64,000 nt of DNA. Origin: Perlabentimonas sp041656735 (GTDB lineage: Bacteria; Bacteroidota; Bacteroidia; Bacteroidales; Tenuifilaceae). The stretch is taken from positions 1 through 64,000 of the forward strand of contig JBBACY010000005.1 of NCBI GenBank assembly GCA_041656735.1, written 5' to 3'. The translations under genes and the position numbers were made by a program. The notes beneath the pieces are model-generated. The model worked only from the letters and a program-made list of their open reading frames with translations. It had not been told where the DNA came from and searched no databases. Positions 55,296 through 63,346 of this stretch are shown one piece after another. Position 1 is the stretch's first letter. Every line of letters begins with the position of its first letter.

Positions 55296-56846
55296 ATGGC
55301 AGTATCAATTCTTTGGGTTGATGATGAGATAGAATTTTTAAAGCCACACATCATATTTCTAGAAAAGCGCGAATATCAGGTCTCTACTGCTACCAACGGT
55401 GCCGATGCCATTGAAATGGTTGGCTCACAGAATTTCGATTTGGTTTTTTTAGATGAGAATATGCCAGGCCTATCGGGTATGGAAACCCTGTCGCAGCTAA
55501 AGGAACTAAAACCAAATATGCCTGTGGTAATGGTTACCAAAAGCGAAGAGGAGAGCATTATGGATGAGGCAATTGGCTCAAAAATTGCCGACTACCTTAT
55601 TAAGCCTGTTAATCCAAAGCAAATTCTTCTTTCAATAAAAAAGCACGTGCATAGCCTTACTTTGGTAAGCGATAAAACTACATCGGACTACCAGCAGGCC
55701 TTTGGTAAGATAACCCAGCAAATTAGTTTGGCCAACTCGTTTGACGAGTGGGTAAGCATATACCGTAAGCTAACACAGTGGGGTAAGCAAATTGAAGAAT
55801 CTAATGACCCAAGCGTAGCCGAAATATTTAGTTTTCAGATGAACGAGGCCAATAATGAGTTTGGGAAGTTTATAAGGACCAATTATCTCAGCTGGTTTTC
55901 GGGCAGTAGCCAAAGCAAACCCACAATGTCGCACAATGTGATGCGCAACTTGGTGTTTCCCTCGCTCGATAGTGGAAATAAGGTGCTTTTTTTGCTAATT
56001 GATAATTTTAGGTACGACCAGTGGGTTGCCATTCAAGATTTACTTACCCCGTACTGGCGAGTTGAGAAAGAGTTGCTGTACTCTAGTATTCTGCCCACAG
56101 CAACCCAATATGCACGTAATGCTTTGTTTTCAGGCCTTATGCCCAAAGAGATACAGGATATTTACCCTGATTATTGGGTATTTGATGAGGAGGATACAGG
56201 GAAAAATTTATTTGAAGAGCAGCTGCTTACTAAGCAAATACAGCGTTTAGGAAAGGATTACAAATTATACTACGAGAAGGTTGGCACCATCAAATCAAAT
56301 TCACCCATTGCCTCAAACCTAAAACAGATACTACAGAATAACCTTACGGTTCTGGTTTACAACTTTATTGATATGATTTCGCATGCGCGCACCGAAATGG
56401 AGATGATGCGTCAGCTAGCCTCCGACGAGGCGGCATACCTCTCGTTAACTCGCAGCTGGTTTAAGCATTCCGAACTATTTACGCTTATAAAGGAGGCTTC
56501 GGAAATGGGTGTTCGCTTAATTATTACAACCGACCATGGAACCATAAGAGTGCAAAATCCCGTTAAAGTGGTTGGCGATAAAGCTACTTCAACAAACCTG
56601 AGGTATAAATTGGGACGTAATTTAAGCTACAACGCCAAGCAAGTTTTTGAGGTTCGCAAACCCGAGGAGGCTCATTTGCCAAAAGCAAATGTAAGCTCAT
56701 CGTTTATTTTTGCACTTGGTAACGACTTTTTTGCGTACCCCAATAACTACAACCACTACGTAAAGTATTATCGCGATACGTTTCAGCATGGTGGTGTTTC
56801 AATTGAGGAGATGTTAATTCCGTACGTAGAACTTAAACCATTATAA
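55296..56846 (+). CDS. porX: PorX: response regulator with PglZ phosphatase-like domain
   Basis: The 516-residue product has an N-terminal receiver domain (ILWVDDE, phosphorylatable Asp53 in LVFLDENMPG, Lys103 in IKP) and from about residue 205 a PglZ/alkaline-phosphatase-like domain with LLIDNFRYDQW, LPTATQYARNALF (active-site threonine near 268-270) and TTDHGT. PorX regulates type IX secretion genes and acts as a phosphodiesterase on nucleotide oligomers in the species studied. It has no DNA-binding domain. It is coupled to porW, and tsaE follows after 5 bases; the sensor kinase PorY is not here. Confidence 0.94.
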   Translation: MAVSILWVDDEIEFLKPHIIFLEKREYQVSTATNGADAIEMVGSQNFDLVFLDENMPGLSGMETLSQLKELKPNMPVVMVTKSEEESIMDEAIGSKIADYLIKPVNPKQILLSIKKHVHSLTLVSDKTTSDYQQAFGKITQQISLANSFDEWVSIYRKLTQWGKQIEESNDPSVAEIFSFQMNEANNEFGKFIRTNYLSWFSGSSQSKPTMSHNVMRNLVFPSLDSGNKVLFLLIDNFRYDQWVAIQDLLTPYWRVEKELLYSSILPTATQYARNALFSGLMPKEIQDIYPDYWVFDEEDTGKNLFEEQLLTKQIQRLGKDYKLYYEKVGTIKSNSPIASNLKQILQNNLTVLVYNFIDMISHARTEMEMMRQLASDEAAYLSLTRSWFKHSELFTLIKEASEMGVRLIITTDHGTIRVQNPVKVVGDKATSTNLRYKLGRNLSYNAKQVFEVRKPEEAHLPKANVSSSFIFALGNDFFAYPNNYNHYVKYYRDTFQHGGVSIEEMLIPYVELKPL

Positions 56847-56851
56847 ATATT

Positions 56852-57274
56852 ATGGATAGTTATTACTTAGGTAATATTGACGACATACAAAATGCGGCTC
56901 AATGGATTATTAAGCAGTGGGGCGAAAACCGTATTATTTGCTTTTATGGACCAATGGGAGCGGGTAAAACCACTTTAATAAAAGCAGTTTGCGAACAATT
57001 AGGCGTAACCGATATTGTAGTGAGCCCAACATTTGCTATAATTAATGAGTATAGCGATGGCAGCGGGAAGCCAATTTTTCATTTTGATTTTTATCGAATA
57101 AATAAGCTCGAAGAGGTTTACGATTTTGGTTATGAAGAGTATTTCTACTCCGATCAGGGCATATGCCTAATTGAATGGCCCGAGCTGGTTGAGGATATTC
57201 TTCCCCTTGAGAATGTTGTACGGTTTCGAATTACCATAGACAATCAGCACGCAAGGACTATCTCTAAGGTTTAA
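56852..57274 (+). CDS. tsaE: tRNA threonylcarbamoyladenosine biosynthesis ATPase TsaE
   Basis: The 140-residue product has Walker A GPMGAGKTT (residues 33-41), VSPTFAIINEY and a HFDFYRI segment, all standard for TsaE. It is an essential cytoplasmic ATPase that works with TsaB and TsaD on t6A37 formation in ANN-reading tRNAs. It begins 5 bases after porX, so expression is linked to the type IX regulator by operon structure only. Confidence 0.96.
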   Translation: MDSYYLGNIDDIQNAAQWIIKQWGENRIICFYGPMGAGKTTLIKAVCEQLGVTDIVVSPTFAIINEYSDGSGKPIFHFDFYRINKLEEVYDFGYEEYFYSDQGICLIEWPELVEDILPLENVVRFRITIDNQHARTISKV

Positions 57275-57317
57275 TCATTTATATTTCTTTTCGACTTAAA
57301 AAATACCAATAATGCTG

Positions 57318-57347
57318 TTGTAATTAACTAAAATAGTTATATATTTG
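57318..57347 (+). promoter_or_regulatory. Promoter of the AAA ATPase gene
   Basis: TTG (57318-57320), 19 bases, then TATATTTG (57340-57347) is a full match to the Bacteroidota consensus. The predicted start near 57354 leaves a leader of about 10 bases before the ATG at 57364. Confidence 0.7.
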
Positions 57348-57363
57348 CTTAAACACTAAAGCA

Positions 57364-58557
57364 ATGGAACAGTTAAGGTTAAAATCAAATCATTTAGCGA
57401 GCAAGGTCTCAACCAATTTTGTTCGTAGTCAGAGTGCCGACATCGATTGGCAGGCGCGGCTAGTTGGCATTATCGGACCAGTTGGGGTTGGTAAAACTAC
57501 CCTACTGTTGCAACAGCTAAAGTTACTATATGGGTATAGCCCAGCGGCGCTGTACGTTACAATGGATGACCTTTACCTGGTGGGTGTATCGCTGCGCGAT
57601 TTTGCAGCGCAATTTGCAAGCAAGGGAGGTAAGCACCTACTTGTCGATAACATTCACAAGTTGCCTAACTGGTCGCTCGAGTTAAAAAACATATTCGAAA
57701 CCCTCCCTAACGTTAAAGTAACCTTTGCTGGCTCATCAACCATTGAAATGGTAAAGCACTATACAAATTTAAGCCAACGAGCAACCATACATACAATTGG
57801 TATCATGTCGTTTAGGGAATACTTGGCATTAAAGGGCGCTGCCATGCTCCCAACATACACGTTACAAACGCTGCTAAGCCATCATATTGATATTGCAAAT
57901 GAGCACGTTCAGCAATTTTCGCCAAGTCAATACTTTGATGAGTATTTAACCCAGGGATGTTACCCATTTATTTCAACCGATTACGAGGAGTATAAGCGTT
58001 TTCTTGAGAACCTACTGGTTGAAGTTATTGAGAGGGATATGGTATATACTGATGGGTTCGACGCAAAAAATGTGTTTAAACTCAAGCGGTTGGTTAGCAT
58101 CATTGCTCAAAATGCACCCTTTAAACCCAATCTGGTTAAAATTAGCAACGACATAGGCATCCATCGCAATACGCTAATAAGCTATATTTTTCATCTGGAA
58201 AAGGCGAAACTATTAACCCTACTATATCCTGCAGGCAGCAATATTAGCATACTTCAAAAGCCCGAAAGCGTTATTTTAAGCAACACCAACCTAACCCATT
58301 TGCTGTCTAGTGTTACACCAACCCGCGAACTTTTGGTAAACACTTTTGCCCTTTCGCATTTGGGAGCAATGCACCCTATTAAAAACTTTGCAAAAAACTA
58401 TTTTGAGGTTGATGGTAGCCTTTTGGTGGCACCAGTAACGGTGGGTAAAAAGTTGCGAAAAGCCAAGTCCGAGTTGCCAGCATACACATTTGCCGATGGT
58501 TTTGATGTGGGTACTAGTAAATACATACCGCTCTGGTTGCTTGGGCTTTTGTATTAG
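57364..58557 (+). CDS. AAA-type ATPase with DUF4143-like C-terminal part
   Basis: The 397-residue product has Walker A GPVGVGKTT (residues 38-46), Walker B HLLVDNIHKL and the sensor region VTFAGSSTIEM near residue 120. The C-terminal half with IHRNTLISYIFHLEKAKLL (winged helix) resembles the DUF4143 family of AAA proteins found widely in Bacteroidota and archaea. Cellular role unknown. It is monocistronic with its own strong promoter and is not physically coupled to the adjacent genes. Confidence 0.82.
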   Translation: MEQLRLKSNHLASKVSTNFVRSQSADIDWQARLVGIIGPVGVGKTTLLLQQLKLLYGYSPAALYVTMDDLYLVGVSLRDFAAQFASKGGKHLLVDNIHKLPNWSLELKNIFETLPNVKVTFAGSSTIEMVKHYTNLSQRATIHTIGIMSFREYLALKGAAMLPTYTLQTLLSHHIDIANEHVQQFSPSQYFDEYLTQGCYPFISTDYEEYKRFLENLLVEVIERDMVYTDGFDAKNVFKLKRLVSIIAQNAPFKPNLVKISNDIGIHRNTLISYIFHLEKAKLLTLLYPAGSNISILQKPESVILSNTNLTHLLSSVTPTRELLVNTFALSHLGAMHPIKNFAKNYFEVDGSLLVAPVTVGKKLRKAKSELPAYTFADGFDVGTSKYIPLWLLGLLY

Positions 58558-58622
58558 AGAGATTTCTCTAATTTTTATCACTATTTTTGCTGAATATTCG
58601 CCACTTTGAAAAATAAAATTGA

Positions 58623-60218
58623 ATGCGACGAGCCCTTGTCATACTCCTCTTTTTTACGCTAACCGTGCATACTATGCTAACGGCACAGGAAATATACCAT
58701 CATGTTACCAATAGGGGCGTGTACGAGTTTATTGATGAGCTGGCAGCCTTGGGTTTGGTTGATGTTAATACTTCGGTTAAACCCTATTCGCGCAAGCGGA
58801 TAAGCGTTATTTTAAGTGATGCTTTAGAGCAGGAGGGGCAGCTAAATAAGCGCCAGCAGGCAGAGCTAAAATTTTACCTAAAAGATTTTGGGAAAGAGCT
58901 TCACTCGGACCGTAATTTCGATAAACGATTCGATGTACTTTACTATCGCGATAGCCTATTTGCGGCCACGTTAAATCCTACGCTTGGCGTAACCACACTA
59001 ATGAACGATGGCGAAGTTGGTTATAGGCGTTGGATTGGTGCCGAGGCGTGGGGGTATATTGGTAAAAATTTTAGTATGTATGCCAGTCTACGCGATTATC
59101 ACGAGAACCATAGGCTAGGATCTCGAGATTTTTTGAATCAGTACCAGGGTGGAGGGTATAAAATAGACGGAACTGGTGGAGATTTTAGCGAGATGAGGGG
59201 CGGTATGAGTTGGGGGTGGAGCTGGGGAAATATCAGTCTGGTAAAAGACCATGTTGAGTGGGGTAGTGGCTACAACGGCACAAACATTTTATATAGTCGT
59301 GCGCCATCATTTGCCATGCTAAAAATGCAGCTTAAACCCGTAAAATGGTTTGAACTTAACTATATGCATGGTTGGCTTGTTTCACAGGTTATCGACAGTA
59401 GCCGTTCGTACACCTATGCTGGTGTGCAGCGACACTCTTTTCATCCAATGTATATAGCGGCCAACCTGTTTACCTTTACCCCAATTAAAAGGCTAAATAT
59501 TTCGCTTGGTAACTCTATTATTTACTCCGATATGGATATCCATCCGGCATACCTTACCCCCTTGTTTTTTTACAAGTCTGTTGACCATCACCTAAATGGT
59601 ATGTCGAACTATACGGGGCAAAATTCACAAATGTTTTTCGATATCTCGTCGCGTTTAATAAAACACACCCATCTTTTTCTCACAGTTTTTATTGATGAAA
59701 TAGGCCTTTCCAGAATGTTTGACCCCGAAAAGCACAGTAATTTTGTAAGTGTGAAGTTGGGCGGACAGGTTTCAAACTTCCCACTAAAAAATGTTACGTT
59801 AACCGCCGAGTATACACGAACGAACCCACAGGTTTACGAGCATATTATTGAAACTACTGCTTTTAAAAGCAACCGTTATAGTTTGGGGCATTACCTTGGC
59901 GAGAATTCAAAGGAACTATTTTTATCGCTAACCTATAGGCCGTTTAAAAATGCCAAATTCGAAGTTGCATACACCCATGCGAAAAAGGGACCCGATACTA
60001 GCGAAGGGGATTCGAGGTGGGGACTGATTTTTATGGAATGGGTTGATTGGGAAATGCAAAAGGTATCAACAACCTTTTCGATGCAGGTGCTGCACGATAG
60101 CTATTTTTATGTGGGGCTCGACTATGCAAACTATTCGGGAAATGTTTCAAAGTACACACCTCCGCTTCTTTTAAATAGCAACCTTACCTTTAAACTAGGA
60201 GGTTGTTATGGTTTCTGA
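58623..60218 (+). CDS. Wzi-like outer-membrane capsule assembly protein
   Basis: The 531-residue product has a signal peptide ending MLTAQ (about residue 21), an N-terminal helical YEFIDELAALGLVDVNTSVKPYSRK stretch, and then amphipathic strands of a beta-barrel (GGMSWGWSWGNISLVKDHVEWGSG). This is the Wzi/capsule assembly family layout, which anchors capsule or exopolysaccharide at the surface. Only one other glycan gene, the downstream sugar transferase, is present, with which it overlaps by 11 bases. Confidence 0.78.
   Translation: MRRALVILLFFTLTVHTMLTAQEIYHHVTNRGVYEFIDELAALGLVDVNTSVKPYSRKRISVILSDALEQEGQLNKRQQAELKFYLKDFGKELHSDRNFDKRFDVLYYRDSLFAATLNPTLGVTTLMNDGEVGYRRWIGAEAWGYIGKNFSMYASLRDYHENHRLGSRDFLNQYQGGGYKIDGTGGDFSEMRGGMSWGWSWGNISLVKDHVEWGSGYNGTNILYSRAPSFAMLKMQLKPVKWFELNYMHGWLVSQVIDSSRSYTYAGVQRHSFHPMYIAANLFTFTPIKRLNISLGNSIIYSDMDIHPAYLTPLFFYKSVDHHLNGMSNYTGQNSQMFFDISSRLIKHTHLFLTVFIDEIGLSRMFDPEKHSNFVSVKLGGQVSNFPLKNVTLTAEYTRTNPQVYEHIIETTAFKSNRYSLGHYLGENSKELFLSLTYRPFKNAKFEVAYTHAKKGPDTSEGDSRWGLIFMEWVDWEMQKVSTTFSMQVLHDSYFYVGLDYANYSGNVSKYTPPLLLNSNLTFKLGGCYGF
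60197..60202 (+). promoter_or_regulatory. Strong Shine-Dalgarno inside the upstream gene
   Basis: AGGAGG lies 5 bases before the ATG of the sugar transferase at 60208, while still inside the Wzi-like coding sequence. Perfect Shine-Dalgarno sequences are rare elsewhere in this window, so this site probably ensures translation from the overlapping start. Confidence 0.6.
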
Positions 60219-60810
60219 GGAGATTAATAATGAGTTTACTAGTCCTATGCTTGCCGTAAAGTATTTTCTCGATAAAATTTTAGCCATACTGCTTCTTATT
60301 TTGGTAACTCCATTCGCTGCTTTCATTACTCTGTGGATATGGTTACTAATTAATGAAAATCCATTTTTTGTACAAATTCGAGTAGGTAAAAACGGCAAGG
60401 ATTTTAGGATAATAAAGTTTAAAACAATACCCCAAAAATTTCGCATAAAAGAGTTTAAATCCCTTAGTTTTTTTAGGCAAACGCATATCGACGAGTTACC
60501 CCAATTGCTAAATATACTAGCTGGCAGCATGTCGATAGTTGGCCCGCGCCCACACGTTCCTGAGCATGTTGTGCAGTATGAGCCGTGGCAGTGTGAAAGG
60601 CTAAGGGTTAGGCCAGGTATTACATGTACAAGGCAACTTAGTACGCCTTTTAGAAAATTAACCTTTAACAAGCTAATAGAGTTGGATATACAGTATGTTG
60701 AGAATTGGAGCCTCTGGCTCGATACGAAAATTTTTTTCAAATCCATACCCTATGTTGGTACACAACTCTTTGGTGCGCTTCGAGGCCATAAGAATTCAGT
60801 AAAATTCTAG
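60208..60810 (+). CDS. Initiating sugar transferase (WcaJ/WbaP-type catalytic domain)
   Basis: The 200-residue protein has one membrane helix (residues 20-45) and the catalytic domain of bacterial sugar transferases: NPFFVQIRVGKNGKDFRIIKFKT, HIDELPQLLNIL and GSMSIVGPRPHVPEHV. These enzymes attach the first sugar phosphate to undecaprenyl phosphate in exopolysaccharide or capsule synthesis. It is the short monotopic form. The start overlaps the Wzi-like gene; the cysteine synthase gene follows 8 bases downstream. Confidence 0.9.
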   Translation: MVSEEINNEFTSPMLAVKYFLDKILAILLLILVTPFAAFITLWIWLLINENPFFVQIRVGKNGKDFRIIKFKTIPQKFRIKEFKSLSFFRQTHIDELPQLLNILAGSMSIVGPRPHVPEHVVQYEPWQCERLRVRPGITCTRQLSTPFRKLTFNKLIELDIQYVENWSLWLDTKIFFKSIPYVGTQLFGALRGHKNSVKF

Positions 60811-60818
60811 GGAAAACT

Positions 60819-61730
60819 ATGAAAGTGAATAGTGTAATTGAGTTAGTAGGCAACACACCCCATTTGCGGCTAGCAAATTTATTTCCTAATCATAATGTGT
60901 GGATAAAACTTGAGCAAACCAATCCGGGCGGTAGCATTAAGGACAGGGTTGCTCTGGCAATGATTTATGATGCTGAGGCAAAAGGGTTATTGAAGCCGCA
61001 GGGTGTTATTATTGAGCCAACTTCGGGTAATACGGGCATTGGACTAGCCTTAATAGGGGCATTACGAGGCTACAAGGTAGTTATTGTTATGCCCAATTCA
61101 ATGTCGGTTGAGCGGCAACAAATACTAAAAGCATACGGAGCAACGGTTGTACTAACGCCCAGAGAGAGCGGAATGAAAGGGGCTATTGAGAAGGCTAAGG
61201 AAATTCAGCGTAACACGCCCAACTCGTTTCTTCCGTTGCAGTTTGAAAATATGGCCAACCCTAAGGCTCACGAAGACACAACGGCTGTTGAGATAATAGC
61301 AGATTTCCCCAATGGCATCGACTACCTTATTACGGGTGTTGGAACGGGAGGACACATTAGCGGCTTGGGGAAAGTTTTAAAACAAAAGTTTAGCAATCTG
61401 AAGGTAATTGCTGTTGAACCTAAAGAGTCGGCTGTGCTTTGTGGCGGGAGTGCAGCACCGCATTCGTTGCAAGGTATTGGGGCAGGTTTTGTGCCCAATA
61501 CTCTTTGTCGTGAGGTAATTGACGAAATACTTGCGGTAAACGGTCCCGATGCTTACCGAATGACACGCCAATTGGCCGTAAAAGAGGGGGTTATGGCGGG
61601 TATTTCAACAGGAGCATCGTTAGTCGCTATTAGCCATAAAATTAAATCATTACCACAGCATACCACGATTCTAACCCTTGCTTACGATACGGGCGACAGG
61701 TACCTTAGCGTTGAAGGTTTATGGGAGTAG
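60819..61730 (+). CDS. cysM: Cysteine synthase (O-acetylserine sulfhydrylase), CysM-like
   Basis: The 303-residue PLP enzyme has the lysine motif NPGGSIKDRVA (Lys42), the substrate loop TSGNTGIG, the phosphate-binding GVGTGGH and the C-terminal DTGDRYLSVEGLW. The last motif is closer to CysM than to CysK. It makes cysteine from O-acetylserine and sulphide or thiosulphate, linking to the APS reductase at 25439. It is joined to the sugar transferase by an 8-base gap, though there is no functional reason for that linkage. Confidence 0.9.
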   Translation: MKVNSVIELVGNTPHLRLANLFPNHNVWIKLEQTNPGGSIKDRVALAMIYDAEAKGLLKPQGVIIEPTSGNTGIGLALIGALRGYKVVIVMPNSMSVERQQILKAYGATVVLTPRESGMKGAIEKAKEIQRNTPNSFLPLQFENMANPKAHEDTTAVEIIADFPNGIDYLITGVGTGGHISGLGKVLKQKFSNLKVIAVEPKESAVLCGGSAAPHSLQGIGAGFVPNTLCREVIDEILAVNGPDAYRMTRQLAVKEGVMAGISTGASLVAISHKIKSLPQHTTILTLAYDTGDRYLSVEGLWE

Positions 61731-61803
61731 GGACAAGTTTGAAAGTTGAAAGTATTTAAAGTGACAAGGGAGTAAGTTGAAAGTGTGCGAAATCGAATTT
61801 TCC

Positions 61804-61917
61804 CTCGTCATTGCGAGGAGCGTTCTGTGCAACGAAGCAATCTGTACATTTATGCTCCGCACTCAACAGATTGGTGTTGCCGAGTTCCGTATCGCTTCGG
61901 TTGCTTCTGAAACTCAC
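61804..61917. repeat. REP/MITE-like palindromic repeat element
   Basis: The segment opens CGTCATTGCGAGGAGCGTTC and closes TATCGCTTCGGTTGCTTCTG. It contains an inverted pair, CAATCTGT at 61838-61845 and ACAGATTG at 61866-61873, extended by GCAAC (61829-61833) and GTTGC (61876-61880). The CGTCATTGCGAGG...GAAGCAATCT type of sequence is a dispersed repeat known from many bacterial genomes. It lies between convergent genes with no coding potential of its own. Only one copy is in this window. Confidence 0.6.
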
Positions 61918-61936
61918 ATAAAGACATAACTTTTTT

Positions 61937-62551
61937 CTATAAATGATACCTAAAGTAGAATTGCAGCACGTTATTAAACTGGCCACGGTTTAAGCGGTAT
62001 GATATATTCCCTCGATGCGGCCTAACCGGAAAGGTTGAGTATGAAAAGCTAGCACAAAAACTAAACCGACTATTAATTAAGTATTCAATACCCGCCAATG
62101 CCGAAACTTCAAGTTTCCGGAACATGGCGATATCCTCTTCGGGGAACAACCCAGCCATATCGCTTTCAGTAGCTTTCCAAAGGAAACCAAAACCTATGCC
62201 AGCAAACGGCACAAGTTTTTCATTGAATTGATATTCAAGCAAAAAAGGCATTTCAATATAGTTAAGCCTGAGGTTGTAAAAATCAATAACATTTCCCACA
62301 TCATCTCTTATTCGCTTACGGCTTCCTTTTTGTAAAAACTTCAGTTCAGTTCGTATGCTATAAGTATTTGTAAGAGGTTTGCTTACCCAAACACCAGCGT
62401 TTAGCCCGGCCTGTTTATACCCGCCGTACCCATCGCCATCAACCTGTGTGGCCGATATTCCAGCAAGCAACCCGCCCTTAAAACCCTGTGCGTTTATTGA
62501 GCCCGTAATGTATAGTAGAAGAAAACTTAGTAGTAGAATCAGTTTGCGCAT
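61937..62551 (-). CDS. Small outer-membrane beta-barrel protein (PorT-like)
   Basis: The 204-residue product has a signal peptide ending SINAQ (residue 22), then GGLLAGISATQVDGDGYGGYKQAG and alternating amphipathic strands to a terminal YFRYHL. The NTYSIRTELKFLQKGSRKR segment is typical of the porin-family barrels in Bacteroidota. Function is unknown; PorT, a type IX component, belongs to the same fold but is not specifically indicated. It lies 15 bases downstream of the sirtuin gene and may be co-transcribed. Confidence 0.82.
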   Translation of the reverse strand: MRKLILLLSFLLLYITGSINAQGFKGGLLAGISATQVDGDGYGGYKQAGLNAGVWVSKPLTNTYSIRTELKFLQKGSRKRIRDDVGNVIDFYNLRLNYIEMPFLLEYQFNEKLVPFAGIGFGFLWKATESDMAGLFPEEDIAMFRKLEVSALAGIEYLINSRFSFCASFSYSTFPVRPHRGNISYRLNRGQFNNVLQFYFRYHL

Positions 62552-62566
62552 GGTGGCAATGTATGT

Positions 62567-63253
62567 TTACTTCTTTTTAATTAGCTCAAACATTTTTGGC
62601 ACACCCGTTGATGCTGGTTCATTGATAAAGGTTACATTATGACCAGTATGGACCGAAACGGGTTTAGGGTCAATTACATAAACAGGCGAACTTTTTGGAA
62701 CGTAGCTCAGCAAACCTGCTGCAGGGTAAACGTTAAGTGATGTTCCTACCACGGCAAAAATATCGGCCTGTGCTGCTATTTCGGCTGCTTCGGGAATTTT
62801 TGGAACTGGCTCACCAAACCACACAATATGCGGGCGGAGCTGGAATCCTTTTTCACACACATCACCCATCTTAATGTCCTTGTTTCCAATTTCGTAAATC
62901 CTATCTGGGTTTTGCACCGATTGCGCCTTGGTAAGCTCGCCATGCAGATGAATAATTTTAGTGCTACCTGCCCGCTCGTGAAGGTTGTCAATGTTTTGGG
63001 TAATAATACGAACATCAAAATCTGTTTCGGCTTCTGCTAGGGTGGTATGTCCAATGTTTGGTTTTACAGTGTAAAGTTCCTTTCTGCGTTCATTATAGAA
63101 CCGTTGAACCAGCTCTGGGTCTTTTTCCCACGCCTCGGGGCTGGCTACTTCCATTACTTCATACTCTTCCCATAGTCCGCCTGTATCGCGAAACGTTTTT
63201 ATACCACTCTCGGCAGATACACCTGCGCCAGTAAGTACTACCAGTTTTTTCAT
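62567..63253 (-). CDS. cobB: Sir2-family NAD-dependent protein deacylase
   Basis: The preferred start at 63253 gives MKKLVVLTGAGVSAESGI; the frame extends 16 codons further upstream with no sirtuin homology. Residues include the NAD motif GAGVSAESG, QNIDNLHERAG, catalytic His in IHLHGEL and GTSLNVYPAA. The FYNER motif (Tyr53, Arg56) is the signature of desuccinylase/deacetylase class III sirtuins. The four zinc cysteines usually seen after the catalytic histidine are not visible; only one Cys occurs there. The barrel gene follows on the same strand. Confidence 0.92.
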   Translation of the reverse strand: MKKLVVLTGAGVSAESGIKTFRDTGGLWEEYEVMEVASPEAWEKDPELVQRFYNERRKELYTVKPNIGHTTLAEAETDFDVRIITQNIDNLHERAGSTKIIHLHGELTKAQSVQNPDRIYEIGNKDIKMGDVCEKGFQLRPHIVWFGEPVPKIPEAAEIAAQADIFAVVGTSLNVYPAAGLLSYVPKSSPVYVIDPKPVSVHTGHNVTFINEPASTGVPKMFELIKKK

Positions 63254-63346
63254 TTTTAGTTTATTTTTGATAAATATACCGAAAATTTCAAAGAAAGCCA
63301 ACTAAAATAATTTCAAAAACTGGCAGTATTTGGTTTCAATACAGCG

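Noticed and set aside
61756..61986. Small leftward gene overlapping the barrel gene end
   Set aside because: It runs through the REP-like repeat and the end of the barrel gene in another frame with no homology.
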